From positions 23,947,501 through 24,011,500 of the forward strand of contig NC_088308.1 in assembly GCF_910592395.1 (NCBI RefSeq): a stretch of 64,000 bases of DNA, given 5' to 3'. Below, piece by piece: positions 48,589-60,369 of this stretch (its first letter is position 1; each line of letters opens with the position of its first letter). The position numbers were made by a program, and so were the translations under genes. The notes under the pieces were generated by a model, which did no database searches, had not been told where the DNA came from, and worked only from the letters and a program-made list of their open reading frames with translations. Source of the DNA: Lineus longissimus. Its lineage: Eukaryota; Nemertea; Pilidiophora; Heteronemertea; Lineidae.

Positions 48589-51500
48589 TTATGCTCTTGA
48601 TTGCAGATGCATTTTTGATGCTAGATCACTGTAATGCTTGCTGTCTGGTTTGGTTCCTTTGCTCTTTACATAATCCAGTGTCTGAACCTGAAAAAATATT
48701 TATGAAAACCTTTATCCCATCTTAGAAAATAGAGAAGTACATGTACTGTTAGTACAATCCATTAGTCCTGTACCACGAAACAGCATTTCAAGAATCAATA
48801 AGGGACCTTCTCTTCCAAAACGAAAATGAAGTTGAAGTCATGAATACACTTGAAGATCTTCAAGACCGTGTTTTAAGTAGTTTCCATAGAATCTGACTTT
48901 GAATACTCTTATCCGGGGACCAGTATCTTTACATGTACATGTCAGTAGAACCTCTCTATTAAGGACACCCTCGGGACTGATAAGAGGTGTCCTTAATAAA
49001 GAGGTGTCCTGATTAGGGAGGTCAAACTGAATGGAAACAACAACTTTGGGAACAAAACTAGTGTACTTGATAGAGAGGTTGTCCCTAATAGAGAGGTGTC
49101 CACTAAGGGAGGTTCCACTGTATTTACATGTACCTACAATTATACATGTAGGGGGGGTTTCAGTGGTCAGCCAGAGTTGCATTTTTCTTACCATTTGTTT
49201 GGTGTCATCCGGGGACCAGTATCTTTACATGTACATGTCAGTAGAACCTCTCTATTAAGGACACCCTCGGGACTGATAAGAGGTGTCCTTAATAAAGAGG
49301 TGTCCTGATTAGGGAGGTCAAACTGAATGGAAACAACAACTTTGGGAACAAAACTAGTGTACTTGATAGAGAGGTTGTCCCTAATAGAGAGGTGTCCACT
49401 AAGGGAGGTTCCACTGTATTTACATGTACCTACAATTATACATGTAGGGGGGGTTTCAGTGGTCAGCCAGAGTTGCATTTTTCTTACCATTTGTTTGGTG
49501 TCAGCTAAGCCATGCTTCTGCGCCAGTGTCCACAGATTGAGTGCCAGTCCGAACATATCATGATTCCTGATGTCTCCATGGGCTAGAATGTGACTGAACA
49601 ATTCGAAAGCAATTGTTGACTGGCGCTTTAGTTGCTGAAAGACAAATCAATTTTGCCGTAAATAACTCATTCTCAAACTTTTGCTTTCAGTACATTAGTA
49701 GTTCCACCTAGAATGACTGGAGCCCAAGACATCAACTTTGAATGATATCCTAGCAGTATATCGGCCTAGTATGAAAGGGGTTAACTAAAATACTGGGATT
49801 AAAAGCCGAATTTTCAAACATTTTTCCATTATCATGTATCTGGTACTACATGTAGAGCCTACCTCAGTTGACTCCAAAGTCTTTAGATGAGTCAATACTT
49901 CCTCCATCAATGTTGTACAAATCTTTTTGATTTCATTCAGGAACTTTGGGTCGCTTCCATACATAGCATCATTGGAGTCCACTGTAAAGAATACATGTAG
50001 GACATGATCAGGGGACTGGTCAATGTCAGGCAACTCCTTTTGCATCCTGCGGAAATCATTTATGGGTTAATGTTCACTTTTCCAGCCCTGTACACAAACC
50101 CATGAGACATTCGCCCTCATTTGGTGAAGTACAGGTGTAGACCACCTTTAAGTCAGCACCGAGATTAAACTATCAACCTCGGTTCTAGTACCGTACTTCT
50201 ATGATTTGTATGAATGAAACCACACTCAGATCTCTTTGAATCGAGGTTGCAGTGCGCACCTTGAAGGAGACACTGCTGACACCTCTTTATACTGCTGATC
50301 ATGTTGGTTTATCTGCCCAGAATCGGTGCTTTAATCATTGGATTCAAATTCAATGGCGTACTTACTATTGTCAACGTGGTAGGCATAGCTCTCTTGTGAC
50401 ATTGCTGATAGAAGATTGAGCACATCCATGTAGAGGCGAATCTTGGTGTCATTATTCATGTCCCAGGTGTAGTTCTGGAGAATGTTCAGCAGGCCACGGA
50501 TCAGGTAGAGTACTCCTTGGTCTGGGCTGTCCTTAAAATGAACAAAGGAAACCATCACACTGCAGGACTGTACAGCTACATGTATAGAGTTCTCCAGTTC
50601 TATTGTCTATACCATTGGTAAGCATTGTTGACTGTGCACCCTTTATTTATCATTGCTGGTTGAATGTAAACAATCATGAAATGACAGTGAATTGTCAAGT
50701 TGCTCCAGACATACTTACTTGAACAACAAGCAGAGTTGATGCAAAGTTTCTGATATATTCTGCGAGTAGCATTTCAGAATTACGTTGTTTCCCATCAATC
50801 TCCATTGTCTTTGGTACCTCAGGGATGAGGGAGATGGAGGCTTTGTAGAAGGCATCAGCTGAAAGAGCGACAATGATGGAAAATCATTACATACAGTCCC
50901 CAAACAGGTGAATGATGTACCAGCTTCAAAGGTAGGTGCATTGACTAAGGCCTAGCAGACTGGTCCTGGTCAAAGTAAAGGAAAATGTCCACATTCAGGA
51001 TAAACTTTGTTATTTTTCTTAGAAGAGAGGGGGTTCTTCAGAGAAAGCCTTACAGTACAGTACAGGCACTAGCTGTACAAAAAAGCTACTATAAAATTAG
51101 CTTGAAGTCAACAAAATACACATCTTAGGATAATCACTGAGACAGTGGACACCTCTTTTGGCTGGACACCATCTCTATTAAGGAAAATGATTGACCTATA
51201 TAATCTGGACACCTATATTTAGGACACTTGTCAGTCCCAAGAGTGTCCCCAATATAGAGATGAGGTATCAACATTACCAGACATAATTTTGAGTGTTTTA
51301 ACTCGCCTTGAGATAAGCACTGATTGAACATGGCCACTTTGCCTGTTTGTAAGTACAAGTTGAGTTGAGTGAAGACACCTTGGAGCGACGGAATGGTGAT
51401 GAAACAATACGCAGCACATGCCTGCAATAACAAAAGGTGCACAAGTGTATGTTTCATAAATGGATTATAATATTAAAACTTTATAATTGAGACCATGAGA

Positions 51501-54500
51501 TGAGGAAGGTGCGTGCCAAGCAATTTACAACCAAAAGGTCAAAGGTAGAGACAGGTAATCCCAAAATTAGCCACTTACCCGGACAAATGCTGCTGTCTTT
51601 CTCGTGTGGTTCCCATTCACAACTGCCCGGGTCTCTATGGACAATTTGTTCACATTCTGAAAAATACATGTAGATTACCGGTATAGTGTTGAATTAAATC
51701 ATTTTCACATATTAGAAGTAATGAACTAATTGCTCTTGTTCAATTACATGAACATCATTTTCCCACTAAATGCATACCTGAATCAACTGTATCAGCACTG
51801 CATCAAGATTGGTGAAACTCGCTCTAGCTTCAACAAAGAAACTTAGCTGTTGCTCAAAGTCCCGCCCAAATGAAATCCTTGTTACAAAGCCACTGATTAG
51901 TTTGGCTATGGAATTTCTTTCATCGTTTAAAGTCAGAGCACTGAAACAGAAATAAGAAGAGTCAAGATATAGTTCACTTTCTTTATCAATGGGGTGTAAA
52001 CTTGAAGGTTACAATAGTGTGTCAGAGCCATTGGGTAAAAATTGATAAACAAAACAAAGAAGAAAGGTGAGAAACACTTACTTTACAGAGTCATGCATGG
52101 TTTTGCATATGAACATCAGGGCATTCATGATGACTGGGTCATTGGTGGGGTCAAGTTGGAATCTGGAAAAAACGTAATGTCATAAACCAACTTGACAGGA
52201 AGTGATTAAATATAAATTGATTGTAAATTCATGCAGAGTTGGTGAAGTTCAAAAGATCACAGCTAAGTCCAACAATATTCAAGTTGATAAACTGGCCCCT
52301 TTGTTAGATAGTATTATTGCTTAACTACATGTACATACACCACAACACAAACTCCACTCTGTTATGGTGACTTACTTTATAAAAGCTTCCATGATACTCT
52401 TGCAGACTTCCACTTTGACAGACTCTTTCTGGAACATGTCTATGAAGGGCAGAAACTTATCCTAAAAGATTAAACACTTCACTTTAAACTCAGGCTTTCT
52501 CAGAGACGGCAAAGTGAAATACACATGTAGGAGAACATATGCTTTCCAGAAAGAAGAGGCGTAAGAAATGATAGTCTAAATCGCACTGACCTAGGAAACA
52601 AGCTACGATGTGAGCATGTAACCTCAAATCAGGAGGCAAATCCATTATTTAGCATATACCTCCCTTAAATCTCGACTTGTACTTACCAAAGCAAATAATG
52701 CAGAAAAGTCATGAATATGAGCCAGGACCTTCGAGACTACGGACTGCAACTGAGGGTAATGATCTTCAAAAGCTCGATCAGGAGACATGTGCTTGATGAT
52801 GTCAGCAAGGACTGTGTTCACCTCACGTTTCTAAAAATAAAGTGTTCTGTTTTAGATACAAGCACAATAGCAATTCTTCAAAGGTTATTCCATCAATCTT
52901 CGCGAAATTTCTCCACCACCTGCATGCCTTGTGTTTAACCTCAATCATTCAGGATACTTGGGAAACTGTAAAATGAAACTTCATCAATGTCACCTCATTG
53001 AAACAGAGACTTTCTGAAACTTACCGAAAAATGCTTGACAACATACTCAATCCAGACCTCAGCACATGTGATGTAATCCTGAAAAATTGATGGAAAACTG
53101 TTTTGACACATCACTCAAAAGATTCATATCAAAATACTCGGTACCGGAACAAAAGATACAAGTGCTAAAACATGTACAGGAAATGCTCACTTACCGATGG
53201 GTTTTTCAGCTTCATAATGACTTTCCAGACTTCATTGAGAACAGCTAGCCTCTGGTCTTCAGGTGGGTCTGCCATAACTAAACACAATCCAAGGGTCCGA
53301 TGAAGAAGATGCTGAAAATGAAGTAGTGAATTTACTCTTACAATCGACCAAAGTATCTGACACTGCAATTTCTGAACATTAAATATGGAACTGTTTTGGG
53401 TCAGCAATGCAATTGCAGCCAACGGCGTTTTATATTATATTCTTTATGATGTTTTAAACTATACATTTGCTCTATGTCTCTTGAGAGACAAACCTTTGGG
53501 AATCCTGTCTCTTCACATTCTTTTATCTGGGCTGTAAACTGTGTGGCTCTCTCAGCAATGTATTCAGGTTTGAAGGCAGACATTATCGAATTCAGAAGAA
53601 GGGCACTGAAAATACAACAAAGCCGTACATTCAACTATCTCCAGTGTCAAAGTTTCTAATATACATGCTTCATGTACACAAGAGTACATTGTTACAAAGA
53701 GTTTTGGTACAAACTATTTGAATCCAAATAGATTTACAATTATAAAAATCTGAACCCCACTTCCAAAAGGTTAACATAATTCTTGACAACTAAAGGTTTT
53801 AACTAATGCACAACAACTTTAGAACACATATAGAAGGTGACGATTTACCTGTTGCACTGTTGTTTACATTTCTGCAGAACGTCCATAAGCGTACGATCTG
53901 ATGCATTGTGGGCAATAGACTGCAGCAACCAATCCAACGCAGGCGAGTACAGCGTCAGGTAGCGTGGCATCTCAACTTTCTGAACAGCGAGAATGTTTTG
54001 TACAGAATCACTCTGAAGCTACAATGAGACAGATCATTTTAGTAAATTGGAGAATGACATTATAAAATGATGCTTATGTTGAAAAATTAACATGTCACCT
54101 CTCTGTTCTCAGTTTTAGTAGGTTAATGTGGCATCTCCATGCGGGGTTGCCAAGAGTAATACATGAGACAACAGATATAGCCAAGGAAGTAATATTTCAT
54201 CCATGAATATCAATCACATTGATGAGAAATATTGGCTTGAGTAAATGCCAGAAATAACTGCAATGATCCTCTTCACACACAATGAAAGTGTTTACAAAGC
54301 ATGTTGATCACGAAGTTGTAAGTTTCCTTGATTTTCACCCAATGAACGCTGACAAAATTTAGAACTATTAAGAGGATTACCTGAGGGTATGAGATGAGAA
54401 AGTCATTGAACATGAACATGAGGTAGTCCCTGTTCTTTGGAGCAACTTTCATGCCAACCTGAAGAGACAATTAGATAGACAAAATAACAATTTGGATCAC

Positions 54501-57500
54501 TTCACATCTGAAATCCAGCAGGATTCAATGACACAACATGATTTTATCTACACTAAATAAACACAAATATAAGCAATGCAGAAGATTTACTTTGTAACCA
54601 GACACTCAATTTCTTTGTCTATTCTGATGGTGATTACTTGACCGTGATCGGATTTCACTTGCTAAACTTACCCTAGATAGATAGCACCTGGCATAGACAG
54701 CGACCAATGGATCTCCTATACCTTTGATCATGTGGGACAGTCGCATCAGCGCATCGGAGAATTCACTGAAAACATCAATTGAGTAGCCAATGAAAATCAA
54801 GCAACAAATTTCGGTGTGGAAATCATTGGTTATTCCAGCACAATGTTGATTAAACAAAACCTTTATCATTTTTATGTACAAAATGGTGAAAATGAAATTC
54901 AGACTAATTGGCAAGGCAAGAGATTGCTGAACCAGCAAATATACTTGGGTTTGACAACAAACATAATTTTATTTACTTGTCATGAGCAGTTAAAATGTAT
55001 CAAGAATACAAAAACAATCAACTTACTTTGCAGCGAGAAAGCTGCAGCACTTGAGGATGGCCATTTCCACATAGAGTCTTGGGACTAGTTCTCTAATGGA
55101 TGCAATCTTGAAGAACCAGTTACGACATGTTTCCTTGGCAGAGTCTGGCACCTGGTCAGGGGTGAAACTTTCTTTAAAGGAAAACAGAAATAATTGTACA
55201 GGATAAACAGGACTAACTGACATACTAGGACTTGGACTCTTCACTAGAGGTTTATGTATTTTTAAGGATTTAGACTGATGTGAAAATAAACTGACCATCA
55301 GTACATTTGCATTTGTGCATTCTTACCATGGATCAATTGAAGTAGCCCAATCTTAAAATCTGACGCCAAATTTTAAACAGATTGACTGACCTGGTAATTG
55401 CTGTGCCATGTGACTTCCTTTCGGATAGTATGATGATTTACACATGATTCGCTCATACACAAGTTTACCTGAAAATACAAGCAAAGGCAATTATCAGTCG
55501 GGAAACATGATTCAAAATATTAGTTCCATTCATCACAGAAAATGAAAAAAGCATTACCAAGAATGGATAAATACTATTTTTTATCTGTTCTACATGTAGG
55601 TATTGATAAACCAATCTACATCCTATATACATATAGGTAAAATTGAAGCAAAATCTGGATTGAAATAGAAAAGAACTTGAACTATATAACATCTTAAATG
55701 TAGTTGTCATTTATCAATCGGACCTGTAACATACAACACTCACCAAATGTATCCAGTATATCTGTAATGAGGACAAACTTGCTTGGGTAGAACTGAATGA
55801 CTGTAGTTTCTGATAGTACTTTAGCACACTGTATGGCAATCTTTAGCGACTTGACTCTCTGATCGAGGTCCCAGGCTGTGATCAAGGCTTGGTTCAACTC
55901 ATCTATCCGGGTGACATATTCTTGCTGACTCAAATTCAACATTTCTCTGACGGAGCCCTGAGGTAAAGCATATGTATTCACATCATTTCACATCCAAACA
56001 ACACTGGGTCCCAGTTTGAAAGCCATCAATACAAGCCCTTATTGGCAACTCATTCTTTTTCAAAATATGAGCTGATTCAAAGTCAGTGAAATAAACTTTT
56101 ATATATGTCCATGAGAGCACAATGTCAATGCAACCCAAAACACGCCTAAATCTGTCTTACAGTCCGGTGTGGTGGAAAGGATTGAAGAAAACAAACTGAG
56201 TCAGTAATTTAGGTCAGGGTAAAAACAATTCGATGCAAAATTTCCCCTTACCTCCTCAAAATCATCAAGCTGCTCTAAACGATTCTTGACCTTATCTGTC
56301 ACTGTACCAGTTGTTGTTGTCTTAACCACCACTGCAGGTAAAGAATAAAAAACATAAACACGTAACCAGAAGTTGGCCTACCTGTATGGCAAAAGGACAT
56401 ATAAATGAGAAATAGTGCAAAAAATTGTTACAAACATTTTACCTCTTTCTTTATCTGATGCCGATAAGAAACTTGTTGTAATTGACAGCTTCTCTGATGT
56501 TGTATACTTGGATAGGATGGTGGCACGTTTGGATGACCATGGTTCAATGAAATCATCAGGCTCACTCGAGGAGGAGGAGTTTGTGCTTGACCTCGGCCTT
56601 GTGTCCTGTCAGAAGTAAAATACATTATTCGACATGAAATCATCACCTATAACATGTATAAAGTTCCCTGCTTGTAATCAACACACAATAGTTCGCCACT
56701 GAACACTGGATAGGTACTTTGACACTAATATATTGTAGATTTATACTTCCCCAGCTGAAAAGTCCCTGTTTATGGCAGACTTTTCTAATCAAAATCTGCA
56801 TCCTGGAGTTACCATGTAGGAGTCTTCAGTATACATACCTTTTCCTCAATTGTCATCTGCCTGGCCATCTGTGAAAGAGGGTCAGATTGGGCAGCAAATT
56901 GTGAGAGTGGATCAGTGCCATCGAAACCTGAGTCAAGACTGAGAGGATTAGCTAGGTTTTTACTCTTGCTGGGAGTAGTGCTCTTAATTGACTTGCGGGA
57001 TTTGCTTTCAGATACCTGGAAAGAAAACAGTGTTTTTTCTGAAAGATCAAAAATGCTGGTGCATATCAAGCAAGTTGTAACTCACACTCTTCTTTTAGTA
57101 AATTCTCTTCTCCCAGGGTGATAAAAACTGAATTTTCATTTTGTACCAAGATAGCTTTCAAAATAGACTGAGAAGAAGTTCAAACTGGTGCTTACAGTGA
57201 TTGCCTTCAGAGGGTGACTGTTTGTCTCCTCTCTACTGAGAACTTCCCGCTTTCTTTCAGCCTCATAGTTCCTTTGTTGAGATATCCTGTAAAGCAATCA
57301 ATGAGGAAAAACAATGACTCAAAGACCACTGATTCCATCTCGTCAAAGAGGTTGTCATATTTTCAACTTCATCAGTATTCAAATGCCCCATCCCCAGTTT
57401 CCCGCCGTTCACTCAATCTTAAACCATCTCATTGACTTCCCCCTTTTCTTCTTATCTTGGTGTGAGCTTCCAATTCAATGGTGGTTCTTAACAATACATG

Positions 57501-57912
57501 CCTTAGCTCAGGCTCAGGTCCAGTACTGCTGTCATGGCTGTTCTATTCTGCTAACAGTAACAAGCCAATAGAGGCCCTTACACCTCTTTACATGTTCACA
57601 GACAGCATGCAGTTCAGTCAATGATTTTAGCGCTCTGCCTCTCATCCTCAGGCTCTGGCCTCTTGCCTGCTCTGCCTGGCCAGGGAGCTGAGGGACTGAC
57701 TCTCACTCAGTGACTGCCAGGGTCTGGGGAGTTCAGTTCAGCTGCTCAACTCCAACTGCAACTGTGTGTGGCGACGAAATACATGTGAAACACTCTTACA
57801 ACTCAGGCAATCAATTCATATAACAAAATGTTTAAAACATGAGTAGAAAAGTGAAATTTAAGGAAAATAAGTGGGCGTGTTTGTAATGTTTTTACCATTC
57901 GTGGGTCGCCAT
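48589..57912 (-). CDS. VPS35L: VPS35L (C16orf62), Retriever complex large subunit, complete
   Basis: 25 coding exons from ATG 57912: 57896-57912, 57196-57286, 56839-57015, 56443-56605, 56252-56331, 55744-55957, 55391-55468, 55027-55171, 54672-54765, 54381-54458, 53849-54012, 53494-53605, 53195-53311, 53025-53078, 52687-52830, 52376-52461, 52082-52162, 51778-51940, 51579-51656, 51307-51421, 50719-50858, 50366-50531, 49863-49981, 49488-49634, 48589-48687. Phases agree throughout; the sum is 2922 nt, 973 residues (human 963). Landmarks are RNYEAE, two DPLS repeats (71-74, 81-84) in the disordered N-terminal belt, [89 protein letters not shown] and a HGDIRN tail region. VPS35L is the alpha-solenoid scaffold of Retriever (with VPS26C and VPS29), which recycles SNX17 cargo from endosomes. 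The start sits in AAGATGGCG, a YY1-like context. Intron 20 begins with GC. A 296-bp duplication covers the last donor. Confidence 0.95.
48911..49502. repeat. 296-bp tandem duplication spanning a VPS35L splice donor
   Basis: Copy 1 is 48911-49206 and copy 2 is 49207-49502, identical as read. The unit ends with 15 bases of exon 24 plus its GTAAG donor, so a spare exon end and donor now lie inside intron 24. Each copy contains one GGAACCTCC-family element (48943-49122 and 49239-49418) with inverted ends CAGTAGAACCTCTCT and GGGAGGTTCCACTGTA. Confidence 0.9.
51130..51270. repeat. diverged GGACACC-rich repeat fragment in a VPS35L intron
   Basis: GACAGTGGACACCTCTTTTGG, CTATTAAGG, GGACACC and AGTCCCAAGAGTGTCC occur in the order seen in the better-preserved copies at 2898 and 48943. 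Part of it has mutated and one end is missing. Confidence 0.55.
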
Positions 57913-58140
57913 CTTGACCAAGTCACATGACTTCACCGGAAATCGGGGCTTGAGAGAAAAAGTGAGATTGTAGGCAAAATCATGTCTTTAGGACATTCTC
58001 GATGACTTTATTACTTTCCGGAGGAATCTCTTTAGGTCATAAAGTTCATCTAACATCTATCAAGTCGCTTGTTTTGCAGTAAAAGACCAACAAACGACCA
58101 CTACCGGTTGTAAGTTTGACCTTGACCCCGAAAAAACAGC
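57913..58140. promoter_or_regulatory. bidirectional promoter between VPS35L and MED9
   Basis: Only 228 bp separate the two divergent start codons, so both leaders and the control elements must share this stretch. It contains ACCGGAAAT and TTTCCGGA (ETS-like), GTCACATGAC (E-box-like palindrome) and TGACCTTGA (58117-58125; its complement TCAAGGTCA is the ERR/NR5-type half-site). I see no TATA box, as is usual for paired housekeeping promoters. Motif calls are by eye. Confidence 0.65.
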
Positions 58141-59402
58141 ATGGAGGAACAACAAGAAAATTTGAGTTTTCTTCCTCTTATTTATGACATTGTAAAAAGG
58201 TAGCTTGTTAAAATTCAAATATTTTAGATCACAATAATATTTCAATAGACAAAGGTCACACAGACACTGATAGTACTGATAATCTTGTGTGGAAATACAG
58301 GTTTTGTTAGGTACTGAATGGTAGATGCGGTATGAACTGAATTTCGCCAGGGCCCGAATTACAGTTTGAGTTTGACCGCGTTCAAAAAAGATGTAGCTTT
58401 ATCAACTTGGGGAATGTATTCTTCTTTCTAGGCACTAGATGCGAAGAGGTAAAATGGAAGGTGGGGATCCACATGTCATGCAGTACTTGACTGAGGTCGA
58501 AGCTTTAGCTGAAGATGTTCTAGCTGACAGACAACATCTTGTAGAGCTTGATAAAAAGCGTCAAAAGACAAGAGAAGCTGTCAGAGTTGTGCAGAAAGAC
58601 AAAACACATGTCAAATTCTGGGTGTGTCTTGGCAATCAGTTTCTGAAGCTGCCAAAAAAGAAAGTTGAAAAACGTCTGGATAAAGATTTTAATGAACTTG
58701 ATTCAGAGATTAGTGATGTAAGGAAGAATTTGAAAGACAAAGTGAATATGTTACGGGATGCTGAAAACAAGGACAGCATTAAAGGCTTCAACCTGAACCC
58801 CCTCAGCAAGGATGAGATGAAATCCATTGAGAGCTTGATCTGATGCTGAATAGGTAAACCTTGAATTTCAATAATTCACTTGGCAGTCTTGGATCTTGCA
58901 AGTCGGGGGCGAATATATGATTTCAACTTGTATTTAACTCCTGGAACTTTGAAAAATTACAGAAATGAAATTGTTGAATTTTTGTCACTTTTAAAAATGA
59001 TTTGTAATGTTGGTAATGTTGTTGAAAAGAATAAAGTGAATTTATCTGAATGTTGCTCAGAATTAATTGATTCAAGGTTTATCTGTTTTCATTGGAAATT
59101 AGGTTTTGTTCGCTTTCCATCCATAGGTAAATTGTGCCTTCAGTATTGAATACCAACATTGTAAATACCATCTTTCTCTTTTCAGTATTGAGAAAGATTC
59201 TCACGAGGTGCCCCAGAAGATCAGTGATCTGAAGGCGAGGTTCCAGAAAGGACGAGAATACATTGAGAAACTTCCTGGTATCGATCACAACTGTGAGGAG
59301 CAACTACAACAGCTGGAAATCCTGCGTAAACAATTCACCAACAAAACAGAACTTCTACAAAAATACAAAAATCAGTGCAAGTTTGAGCTGCCACACCAGT
59401 AA
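58141..59402 (+). CDS. MED9: Mediator complex subunit 9
   Basis: Two exons, 58141-58199 and 59186-59402, join in phase (AG|T) to give 91 residues. Exon 1 encodes MEEQQENLSFLPLIYDIVK, matching the FLPLVHNIIK start of the Med9 domain. Exon 2 starts with SIEKDSHEV and continues through KISDLKARFQK, YIEKLPGI, a heptad-rich helix and NKTELLQKYKNQCKFELP. Donor AGGTAGCT and acceptor CTTTTCAG are good. Human MED9 is longer (146) because of a low-complexity proline-rich N-terminus that is absent here. MED9 sits in the middle module of Mediator, which links transcription factors to RNA polymerase II. The 986-bp intron contains the whole PDRG1 gene in the same orientation. No AATAAA lies between this stop and GEMIN6, so its 3' end may be shared with that gene. 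Confidence 0.93.
58454..58843 (+). CDS. PDRG1: p53 and DNA damage-regulated protein 1 (prefoldin-like), nested in MED9 intron
   Basis: A single uninterrupted frame of 129 residues (human 133). Landmarks are YLTEVEALAEDVLADRQ, LDKKRQKTREAVR, CLGNQFLKLPKK, a basic/acidic coiled-coil middle and KGFNLNPLSKDEMKSIESL at the end, all typical of PDRG1. I chose the second in-frame ATG (58454) because it aligns with family N-termini; an earlier ATG at 58439 would add five residues. PDRG1 is a beta-type prefoldin-like subunit of the R2TP/URI-associated prefoldin-like module, which helps assemble RNA polymerases and related complexes. A splice acceptor (CTTCTTTCTAG) ends at 58431, eight bases before ATG 58439, so the coding region is probably a second exon joined to an upstream leader. 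AATAAA at 59030 gives it its own 3' end. Confidence 0.95.
   Translation: MEGGDPHVMQYLTEVEALAEDVLADRQHLVELDKKRQKTREAVRVVQKDKTHVKFWVCLGNQFLKLPKKKVEKRLDKDFNELDSEISDVRKNLKDKVNMLRDAENKDSIKGFNLNPLSKDEMKSIESLI
59030..59035 (+). terminator. PDRG1 poly(A) signal (inside the MED9 intron)
   Basis: AATAAA 186 bases after the PDRG1 stop, upstream of the MED9 exon 2 acceptor. Its use would preclude MED9 splicing on the same transcript. Confidence 0.6.
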
Positions 59403-59522
59403 ATCCTTTCTTTAGGACTTTCATGTGTTGTGTGAACTATAAGAAGGCTAACACTTTAAGGTGCTGTGTGACAAGTGACATTACAGACTTCGGACAATTT
59501 GTTGGTTTTTAAAAAAGTTATC

Positions 59523-60041
59523 ATGGAGAACTCGCACCCTATTTTTGCTACAGATCCAAGTGAACTCATGAAACATGTATATAAGCAAGTCTGGGTAAAG
59601 ACTGTTGATGACAAGGATCATGTTGGTTGGGTTTATACTGTTGACCCTGTATCCAACACGCTATGTTTGGTCACATTTACTTCAGATCGACCATTCATGG
59701 AAATGGTCATGGGGAATGCTGTAAAGAAACTGACAGTCGTGAACGATGATACAGAAATGCAAAAAGACAAACTGGATAAGCTTTTTAGGCATGACAGTGT
59801 TGATGAGTTAGGACCAGAAGAACTGAAGGAGAGAAAAGAGACTGTTAGGTTGTGGCTGTTGAAACATAGGCTTCCTGTAGAAGTCTCATCTGAGAACCCG
59901 GAAGCATTGTGTATATCAAATGCTCTGTCTATTGAACCTCCATATACTCCCAGCAGTTGTATGAGCACGAATGAAATCATTTTGGGAAAAATTCAGGGTT
60001 TGTTAAAAAATATGCCACTTGATGTAAAAGACTGGGACTGA
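59523..60041 (+). CDS. GEMIN6: Gemin6, SMN complex subunit
   Basis: 172 residues from ATG 59523 (human 167). An Sm-like half includes VYKQVWVKTVDDKDHVGWVY, DPVSNTLCLVTF and VMGNAVKKL. It is followed by an ERKETVRLWLLKHRLPVE helix and the family C-terminus SIEPPYTPSSC ... STNEIILGKIQGLL. Gemin6 pairs with Gemin7 as an Sm-like dimer in the SMN complex, which loads Sm rings onto spliceosomal snRNAs in the cytoplasm. The gene starts only 120 bp after the MED9 stop. Two acceptor-like sites (CTTTCTTTAG ending 59414 and CATTACAG ending 59486) lie in that gap, so a spliced leader exon or read-through from upstream is likely. The coding region has no intron. Confidence 0.93.
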   Translation: MENSHPIFATDPSELMKHVYKQVWVKTVDDKDHVGWVYTVDPVSNTLCLVTFTSDRPFMEMVMGNAVKKLTVVNDDTEMQKDKLDKLFRHDSVDELGPEELKERKETVRLWLLKHRLPVEVSSENPEALCISNALSIEPPYTPSSCMSTNEIILGKIQGLLKNMPLDVKDWD

Positions 60042-60229
60042 TGGACTACCATTCATTGAGAAACTTGTTTTGGCAGAAGCGAGAACAGGCTCCTGTTCCT
60101 GTAGGTTTTTGTATTTTGTTGGACAAGTTTGGTCGAGTTGATTTGAGTTGTATACTCACAATTGATTAAAAAAGCCTTATCATGAAAAAGCATACATGTA
60201 TTTTCATTCATATGTACTTTTACTGCCAC

Positions 60230-60235
60230 AATAAA
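60230..60235 (+). terminator. poly(A) signal of GEMIN6 (perhaps also MED9)
   Basis: AATAAATGTTTT 189 bases after the GEMIN6 stop. It is the first canonical signal after the MED9 stop as well. Confidence 0.7.
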
Positions 60236-60369
60236 TGTTTTGACAAACTAAGTCTTTTTAATTTTTGTGAGTTACATTGTACACTCCCGAGGCTGATACA
60301 TTGTATCATAAAAGGAAGTCAAATGGTACAACTGTTGTGAATGTATTAAGTCGTCTTTATTTGGATGAG

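Noticed and set aside
58880-59149. Open frame containing EFLSLLKMIC, at first taken as MED9 exon 1
   Set aside because: No donor gives the phase needed by the exon at 59186, whereas 58141-58199 encodes LSFLPLIYDIVK and joins in phase. The frame lies in the PDRG1 3' UTR and MED9 intron.
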